Source of the DNA: RGIG3159 sp045640565
Lineage (GTDB): Bacteria > Bacillota > Clostridia > Oscillospirales > Oscillospiraceae
DNA: 6,424 bases
NCBI GenBank assembly: GCA_045640565.1
Contig: JAZUFG010000117.1
Coordinates: 1 to 6,424 of the forward strand
Reading direction: 5' to 3'
This document shows positions 5,934 through 6,424 of this stretch, in pieces (position 1 is the first letter of the stretch; every line of letters starts with the position of its first letter). The position numbers and the translations under genes are program-made. The notes below the pieces were generated by a model. The model was not told where the DNA came from. It did no database searches and saw only the letters and a program-made list of their open reading frames with translations.

Positions 5934-6016
5934 GCGGGTATGGTGGAATTGGCATACACGCTGCATTTAGGTTCCAGTGGGCGACCATGCAGGTTCAAGT
6001 CCTGTTACCCGCACCA
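5934..6016 (+). tRNA. tRNA-Leu, anticodon UAG, CCA encoded
   Basis: All cloverleaf parts are visible. The 7-bp acceptor GCGGGTA pairs perfectly with TACCCGC, followed by discriminator A and encoded CCA. The D arm has GTG/CAC and the conserved GG. The anticodon loop TTTAGGT gives UAG, reading CUN codons, chiefly CUA. A class II variable arm TGGGCGACCAT folds as a short stem with GCGA in the loop. The T arm is GCAGG, TTCAAGT, CCTGT. The long variable arm plus A73 and UAG fix leucine identity. Two oddities are a C-C mismatch at the fourth pair of the anticodon stem (CTGCA against TCCAG) and a variable arm of only 11 bases. It has its own promoter and terminator. It is probably functional. Confidence 0.92.
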
Positions 6017-6018
6017 TG

Positions 6019-6061
6019 ATGAGTATTCATAACGGACTTGAGTTATGAATACTCATTTTTT
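6019..6061 (+). terminator. intrinsic terminator of tRNA-Leu
   Basis: Bases 6019-6033 and 6042-6056 form a perfect 15-bp stem (ATGAGTATTCATAAC with its complement) around an 8-base loop, then run into six Ts (6056-6061). It starts two bases after the tRNA CCA. The stem is AT-rich but long. On the minus strand no T run follows, so it should not stop recombinase transcripts equally well. Confidence 0.85.
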
Positions 6062-6110
6062 ATGTGTTTTTCTATGTACGGGCAGGTCGGGGTGAACCTG
6101 ACCGCTTGCA

Positions 6111-6424
6111 TTATGCGGGTAATGCCTGTGTGTGATACTCAACCGCAACACCTTGACGGGTATCTGCCTTGTAATTCTTTTGAGAGAAGCACTCGGGAAG
6201 CTCGATATACCCGACAAACTTCCAAAAGATAACCACTCGCTGCGTTCTGTTTTTTCCGACGCCTTCGGTTTCGTAAACTTCAATACGGTCAATCAGTTGA
6301 TATAGAAGTTGCTTTGTCAGCACCTTCATTTCCATGAACCGCTTGACCGCCGAGATGAACGATTCCTTTCCGTACTGGAGTTGATCAAGCTCGTCCTGCT
6401 TCTGTTTCAGTTCGGATATTTTCG
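6111..6424 (-). CDS. C-terminal end of a large serine recombinase, DUF4368 type (5' part outside window)
   Basis: The reading frame is open from the right window edge to a TAA at 6111-6113, giving 103 residues. The upstream part reads as a short amphipathic helix, probably the end of the recombinase coiled coil (KISELKQKQDELDQL). It is followed by LTKQLLYQLIDRIEVYE, the GKNRTQR segment, and FVGYIELP, then a short NYKADTRQGVAVEY tail. This is the C-terminal pattern of the DUF4368 region in large serine recombinases of Tn4451/TnpX type, which excise and integrate mobile elements. The catalytic serine domain and the start are outside the window, so activity cannot be judged. The gene points toward the tRNA-Leu and stops 94 bases from its CCA end. 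Confidence 0.85.
   Translation of the reverse strand, partial: KISELKQKQDELDQLQYGKESFISAVKRFMEMKVLTKQLLYQLIDRIEVYETEGVGKNRTQRVVIFWKFVGYIELPECFSQKNYKADTRQGVAVEYHTQALPA

Noticed and set aside
4408..5988. A 526-codon open frame on the minus strand covering dut, the methyltransferase and part of the tRNA.
   Set aside because: It lies antisense to two clearly conserved genes, has no recognisable domains, and runs through promoter, terminator and tRNA sequence. It is a frame shadow of GC-rich coding sequence.
6005..6122. A 9-base inverted match, TTACCCGCA in the tRNA 3' end (6005-6013) and its complement at 6114-6122 in the recombinase tail.
   Set aside because: An integration duplicate would be a direct repeat, and this one is inverted and lies within coding sequence. 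Chance similarity is the simplest reading.
6053..6292. A 79-codon minus-strand open frame overlapping the recombinase tail.
   Set aside because: It is a different frame from the DUF4368-like sequence, has no recognisable motif and reads through the tRNA terminator region.
1..6424. CRISPR arrays, riboswitches, prophage genes or toxin-antitoxin pairs.
   Set aside because: No regularly spaced repeats exist, leaders are too short for riboswitches, and no small paired genes with ribosome sites were found on either strand.

Overview
The window is mid-GC bacterial DNA (roughly 55% by eye) from what looks like a Clostridia-type Bacillota. The evidence is purine-rich Shine-Dalgarno sites, sigma-A-type promoters, a TTG-started gene inside a tightly overlapping operon, Bacillota-like RF1 and dUTPase sequences, and the tail of a DUF4368-type large serine recombinase, a type common on mobile elements of gut Clostridia. 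I cannot name a genus.

The core is two divergent housekeeping operons with back-to-back promoters at about 4405-4470. The minus-strand operon runs prfA (RF1), tsaC/sua5 (tRNA t6A synthesis), coaE (dephospho-CoA kinase) and an M18-family aminopeptidase. All three junctions overlap, by 4, 4 and 8 bases, and a strong intrinsic terminator closes it at 145-181. The plus-strand operon is dut (dUTPase) and a TrmH/SpoU-family RNA methyltransferase 3 bases apart. It ends in a probable terminator that physically overlaps the promoter of the next unit, a tRNA-Leu(UAG) gene with encoded CCA and its own hairpin terminator. prfA, tsaC, the methyltransferase and tRNA-Leu all serve translation. coaE, dut and the peptidase are general metabolism and repair.

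Both edges look like accessory DNA. On the left (1-132), a minus-strand gene starts at base 13 and runs off the window. Its perfect AAGGAGG ribosome site is buried in a 15-bp stem, and a 9-bp hairpin lies just upstream. This is the architecture of the left end of an IS200-type element that has landed just past the operon terminator. On the right (6111-6424), the C-terminus of a large serine recombinase ends 94 bases from the tRNA-Leu, pointing to a mobile element boundary in the gap.

I see no clearly new system. The best leads are the buried ribosome site with its flanking hairpin, the tRNA-recombinase junction, and the terminator/promoter overlap in front of the tRNA.
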